From contig NZ_JBHTJM010000009.1 in assembly GCF_042675745.1 (NCBI RefSeq), positions 372,001 through 436,000 on the forward strand: a stretch of 64,000 bases of DNA, written 5' to 3'. This stretch comes from Pseudofulvibacter geojedonensis. Lineage in GTDB: Bacteria; Bacteroidota; Bacteroidia; Flavobacteriales; Flavobacteriaceae. The position numbers and the translations under genes are program-made. Of the stretch, positions 60,836 to 64,000 are shown in pieces; within the stretch, counting starts at the first letter, position 1, and each line of letters opens with the position of its first letter. The notes beneath the pieces were generated by a model that searched no databases, had not been told where the DNA came from, and was given only the letters and a program-made list of their open reading frames with translations.

Positions 60836-60843
60836 TACATTTG
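60836..60843 (+). promoter_or_regulatory. Candidate -7 element of the delta-prime gene
   Basis: TACATTTG is a perfect TAnnTTTG match. The predicted start near 60847 lies 2 nt before the ATG at 60849, so the transcript would be leaderless or nearly so. No clear -33 element. Confidence 0.55.
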
Positions 60844-60848
60844 CTTCT

Positions 60849-61991
60849 ATGAGGTTTGAAGAAATTATTGGTCAACAACATCTAATATCGCACTTAAAAA
60901 CAAGTGCAGATAATGGTCGTATTCCTCATGCACAATTATTTGTTGGTCCAGAAGGTTCTGGTACTCTTGCTACTGCAATTGCTTATGCAAGGTACTTACT
61001 TTGCGGACTAGATAATGAAGCTTGCCATTTAAAGTTTGATCATTTATCTCATCCCGATTTACATTTTGCCTTTCCAGTTGCAACTAATGATAAAGTTAAA
61101 AAACATCCTGTAAGTAATCTATTTTTAGATGACTGGAGAACTTTTATTAAAGAACAACCTTACGGTAATTTATTTGACTGGTACAAATTATTAGGTGTAG
61201 AAAATAAGCAAGGTCAAATAGGAGTAGATGAAGCTCAAGATATTGTTAAAAAACTCTCTTTAAAATCGTATGAAGGTGGTTATAAAATTATGCTAATTTG
61301 GATGGCAGACAAGCTAAACAATTCATCTGCTAATAAATTGCTTAAGTTAATTGAAGAACCGCCCGAAAAAACTGTTTTCTTACTAATTACAGAAAATGAA
61401 GAATTAATTATAAATACCATTCGTTCTCGTTGTCAAGTTTTACATTTTCCTGCTCTACAAGAAAGTGCTATTCAAAAAGCGTTGCAAGAACAACATCAAT
61501 TAACCGAAACAGAAGCTATTAAAATAGCTCAACAAGCTAATGGTAATTATAACAAAGCAATTGATTTTATAAACCAAGATTCTGAAGATTTAATTTTTGA
61601 AGAATGGTTTATTACTTGGGTTAGGGCAGCTTTTAGAGCTAAAGGAAATAAAACTGTTATTAACGATTTAATAGGATGGAGCGAAACCATTGCTAAAACA
61701 GGAAGAGAAACACAAAAGCAATTTCTACACTACTGCATTAATTTTTTTAGACAGGCACTGCTACAAAACTATACTGCTACTAATTTAGTTTATTTAGAAC
61801 CGCAGACTAATAACTTCTCTCTACAAAAGTTTGCTCCTTTTGTTCATGGCAATAATATACTAGCTATAAATGAAGCCTTAAACAATGCTATTTATCATAT
61901 TGAGCGAAATGGTAATGCTAAAATTATTTTAACCGATTTATCTATACAATTAACAAGGCTACTTCATAAAAAAGATACATCTACTACCTAA
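60849..61991 (+). CDS. holB: DNA polymerase III delta-prime subunit
   Basis: 380-aa AAA+ clamp-loader subunit. It opens MRFEEIIGQQHLISHLKTSA with the family NGRIPHAQLFVGPEGSG block. The Walker A lysine-threonine is missing (GPEGSGTLATA), as is usual for delta-prime, which does not hydrolyse ATP. The MLIWMADKLNNSSANKLLKL segment stands in the Walker B/sensor region, and the arginine-finger SRC motif is in IRSRCQVLHF near 196-198. The four-cysteine zinc site of E. coli HolB is not complete. The C-terminal helical domain is present. Divergent from pgk and convergent with the receptor gene, whose stop it overlaps by 4 bp. Confidence 0.9.
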   Translation: MRFEEIIGQQHLISHLKTSADNGRIPHAQLFVGPEGSGTLATAIAYARYLLCGLDNEACHLKFDHLSHPDLHFAFPVATNDKVKKHPVSNLFLDDWRTFIKEQPYGNLFDWYKLLGVENKQGQIGVDEAQDIVKKLSLKSYEGGYKIMLIWMADKLNNSSANKLLKLIEEPPEKTVFLLITENEELIINTIRSRCQVLHFPALQESAIQKALQEQHQLTETEAIKIAQQANGNYNKAIDFINQDSEDLIFEEWFITWVRAAFRAKGNKTVINDLIGWSETIAKTGRETQKQFLHYCINFFRQALLQNYTATNLVYLEPQTNNFSLQKFAPFVHGNNILAINEALNNAIYHIERNGNAKIILTDLSIQLTRLLHKKDTSTT

Positions 61992-64000
61992 AAATTCAAT
62001 CTAAAAACTAGGTTAGGGGTAATGCCTAAACCAAAATTAGTTTGTTCTACAATTCTTACTGAGTTGTTATTAGAACTTGAATCTAATCTAAATGTCTTTT
62101 CAAGCTCGTTTTTTCTGTCGTAAATATTAATTACAGAAAAACCTATTCTACCCTTAACATTGTTTTTTTTAGAGAAGAGAAAGTCATAAACAACACTTGC
62201 ATCTAATTTATGATATGTTTTTAATCTCAACGCATTCTGTTCATCGTAGTCTATTAGGTTTGCGTCTTGATTCACTCCTTTTGGGTTAGTATAGGGCTTT
62301 CCTGTTGAAATGCTCCAACCTAATGAAAACTGAAACTTATTATACTTATAAGTATTAGATAATGATAATACGTGTGTCTGATCAAAATTACCTAGATAAG
62401 CTTTTCCGTTATTTACTTCATCAAAAAAATAATTTGTTTTACTTAATGAATAACTTAACCAAGTTCTAAAGTCTTTCACTTGTTTTTTTACTAAAAAATC
62501 TATTCCAAAAGATTCACTTTTACCTTTATTAAAACTATCTGCATCATCATCTGGCTGAACACCTGCAGTATTAAATATTTCTTTAAGAGCAGTTAATCCT
62601 TTGGTTTTTTTATAATATGCATCTACATCTAATTTCCAACCTTGCTCTTCAAATAAAAACCCTATCGAAAATTGTTTGCTATTCATTATTGGTCTATCAT
62701 TATCTGCTAATACCCATAGACTGTTTCCAAGTCCTAAATAGTTTTGGTTAGTCGATAAAACCTTGCTAATTGTTTGATTTTTGGTTTCATAAGATGCTTT
62801 TATATCCCAAAAATTATTTAATTTTCTATTAATATAAAGTCTTGGTTCTATTAAGCTTTTGTTCAATGATGAGATTTTACTTGCTCTTAAGCCAGCTTGA
62901 AAGGTCCATTTATTTTGTAAATAAACATACTCAGTAAATAAAGAATGTAAATTGAGTTTATCGTCATCTTTGTCTAAAAATGGGTTTGAATTATTATAGT
63001 CTGTATCTATCTGATAAATAATATCATTTGAACTCATATCGTATCCTAAACGAAATACATGATGTTTATTTTGAGCATATTGTAAACCTATGGTAAATCC
63101 TTTATCTTTAATTTCATTAGCGGTATTAGACTTATATAAATCATCTGGTCCGAAAGTATCTTCATAAAAATAAGCCGATGTATAATTAGAAATATAACCC
63201 GTAGTATTTAACTTAACATGATCTGATAATGTTGCATCCCATTTAAAATTAAATCCATTATTAGTAAGATCTAAATCATCTGCTGAGTTTAAATCACTAG
63301 GTTCAGACCCTTCAAAAGTATAAGTAGTTTTAGATTTATAATCTAATTTATTAGTTACCCATAAACTACTAAAACTAAGTGTGTGTTTCTCATTCGGTTT
63401 CCAAAGTAATTTTAAATTATAGTCTGTAAAATAAAAACGATTTTTTAGTTCTTCAAATTCTGTATCTGCTGTTAATGTTCCGCCACCATCTATTTTGGTG
63501 TTTTGAAACACTTTATTGCTCATTTTTTGAAAAGTAATGCTATTAAGTATATCTGAGTAAGAACGTCTAGCAGAAGTAGTTAAACTCAATTTATTTTTAA
63601 CTAAAGGAGCTTTTATGAATACATCTGCATGAACTAAATTAATTCCTATACCAGCTTCGAGGCTATCAGGTAGTTCTTCAGAAGAACGAATATCTACAAC
63701 TCCAGAAATTCTATCTCCATATTTTGCACTGGTTCCAGATCTAAATACATTGATTGTTTCTGTTATATATGGGTTAAAAGCTGATATTTGACCAAAGAAA
63801 TGACCTTGATGATACATTTTTATACCATCCCACAGCACTAAATTTTGATCTGGTGTCCCGCCTCGTATATGTATATCTGAAGCAGTTTCTGTAGGACTCG
63901 AAATTCCAGGTAGCATTTGCAAACTCTGTAGTACATCTGGTTCTGTTAATCCGGGTAAAATCCCCAATTTACTAGGGCTTACTTTTATTGATCCGTCGTC
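61988..64000 (-). CDS. TonB-dependent outer-membrane receptor, N-terminus cut by window edge
   Basis: The reading frame stays open to position 64000 (visible start DDGSIKVSPSKLGILPGLTE), so the gene continues to the right; a TTG at 63967 is not a true start. 670 residues are visible. The plug domain begins the visible part (EPDVLQSLQMLPGISSPTET, then IHIRGGTPDQNLVLWDGIKM), followed by a long 22-strand-type barrel ending in a strand with terminal phenylalanine (TPNLVFRLNF). It should take up a siderophore, vitamin or glycan using TonB energy; the substrate is not readable. An N-terminal carboxypeptidase-like repeat domain is probably missing on the right. There is no SusD partner on the visible side. 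Confidence 0.9.
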   Translation of the reverse strand, partial: DDGSIKVSPSKLGILPGLTEPDVLQSLQMLPGISSPTETASDIHIRGGTPDQNLVLWDGIKMYHQGHFFGQISAFNPYITETINVFRSGTSAKYGDRISGVVDIRSSEELPDSLEAGIGINLVHADVFIKAPLVKNKLSLTTSARRSYSDILNSITFQKMSNKVFQNTKIDGGGTLTADTEFEELKNRFYFTDYNLKLLWKPNEKHTLSFSSLWVTNKLDYKSKTTYTFEGSEPSDLNSADDLDLTNNGFNFKWDATLSDHVKLNTTGYISNYTSAYFYEDTFGPDDLYKSNTANEIKDKGFTIGLQYAQNKHHVFRLGYDMSSNDIIYQIDTDYNNSNPFLDKDDDKLNLHSLFTEYVYLQNKWTFQAGLRASKISSLNKSLIEPRLYINRKLNNFWDIKASYETKNQTISKVLSTNQNYLGLGNSLWVLADNDRPIMNSKQFSIGFLFEEQGWKLDVDAYYKKTKGLTALKEIFNTAGVQPDDDADSFNKGKSESFGIDFLVKKQVKDFRTWLSYSLSKTNYFFDEVNNGKAYLGNFDQTHVLSLSNTYKYNKFQFSLGWSISTGKPYTNPKGVNQDANLIDYDEQNALRLKTYHKLDASVVYDFLFSKKNNVKGRIGFSVINIYDRKNELEKTFRLDSSSNNNSVRIVEQTNFGLGITPNLVFRLNF

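Noticed and set aside
63965..63967. TTG as the start codon of the TonB-dependent receptor
   Set aside because: The frame is open through to 64000 with typical plug-domain residues, so the gene is simply cut by the window.

Overview
The window is about 30% GC and reads as a chromosome segment of a marine-type member of the Bacteroidota, most likely family Flavobacteriaceae. The evidence is the TAnnTTTG-type -7 promoter elements, several with TTG about 19 bp upstream; type IX secretion (T9SS) sorting domains; family-restricted genes such as the DUF4837 lipoprotein; LytS/LytTR two-component signalling with a periplasmic propeller; and protein styles typical of the group. Genus cannot be settled from the sequence. 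No rRNA, tRNA, insertion sequence, integrase or CRISPR array was seen.

Region 1 (1-2714) holds the start of purD (runs off the left edge), a CapK/PaaK-like adenylate-forming enzyme and a small outer-membrane protein. Region 2 (2772-38133) is a surface-polysaccharide locus of about 35 kb. Except for one glycosyltransferase at the left end, all of it is on the minus strand with tight spacing and many TAATG or longer overlaps. In transcription order it encodes a 549-aa protein with a nucleosidase-like C-terminus, a Wzz-like chain-length protein, dTDP-rhamnose synthesis (rfbB, A, C, D), UDP-ManNAcA synthesis (wecB, wecC), a UDP-HexNAc 6-dehydrogenase and C4-epimerase (tviB/tviC or wbpO/wbpP type), the 2,3-diamino-uronate trio wbpD/E/B, a lipoprotein, a Wzx flippase, a calcium-repeat lipoprotein, the sugar amidation trio HisH/HisF/WbpG, two Wzy_C-type polymerase/ligase proteins, a glycosyltransferase, a PIG-L deacetylase with an LpxD-like N-acyltransferase, another glycosyltransferase, another polytopic polymerase candidate, a WecA/WbpL-like initiating transferase, a PglE-like aminotransferase, a WbpM/CapD 4,6-dehydratase, UDP-glucose dehydrogenase, UDP-xylose synthase and a WcaJ-like initiating transferase. 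Together they can make rhamnose, ManNAcA, HexNAcA, 2,3-diacetamido-uronic acid (probably amidated or amidinated), a 4-amino-4,6-dideoxy-HexNAc and xylose, then assemble, flip and polymerise them by a Wzx/Wzy route. No Wza or Wzc tyrosine kinase is present here. Internal promoters are visible before the tviB-like gene and before hisH.

Region 3 (38242-41181) has a GH3-family protein, an M23 peptidase and a divergent tatA. Region 4 (41209-50528) is a regulatory and secretion module: a LytS-type hybrid-propeller kinase, a LytTR response regulator, a 1510-aa secreted LamG/beta-helix protein and a small T9SS-sorted protein. The kinase promoter and the promoter of the big secreted protein carry nearly identical pairs of TGAATTGCT direct repeats with 21-bp period, placed the same 26 bp from the -7 element. 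This is the strongest new signal in the window.

Region 5 (50631-64000) is mostly housekeeping or unrelated: tex, a DUF4837 lipoprotein, a LysM lytic transglycosylase, a 534-bp gap with a candidate structured RNA on the minus strand, a 92-aa protein behind a sigma-54-like site, a secreted protein, a GNAT acetyltransferase, an outer-membrane barrel, an SRPBCC-DinB fusion, pgk, the DNA polymerase III delta-prime subunit gene, and a TonB-dependent receptor cut by the right edge.
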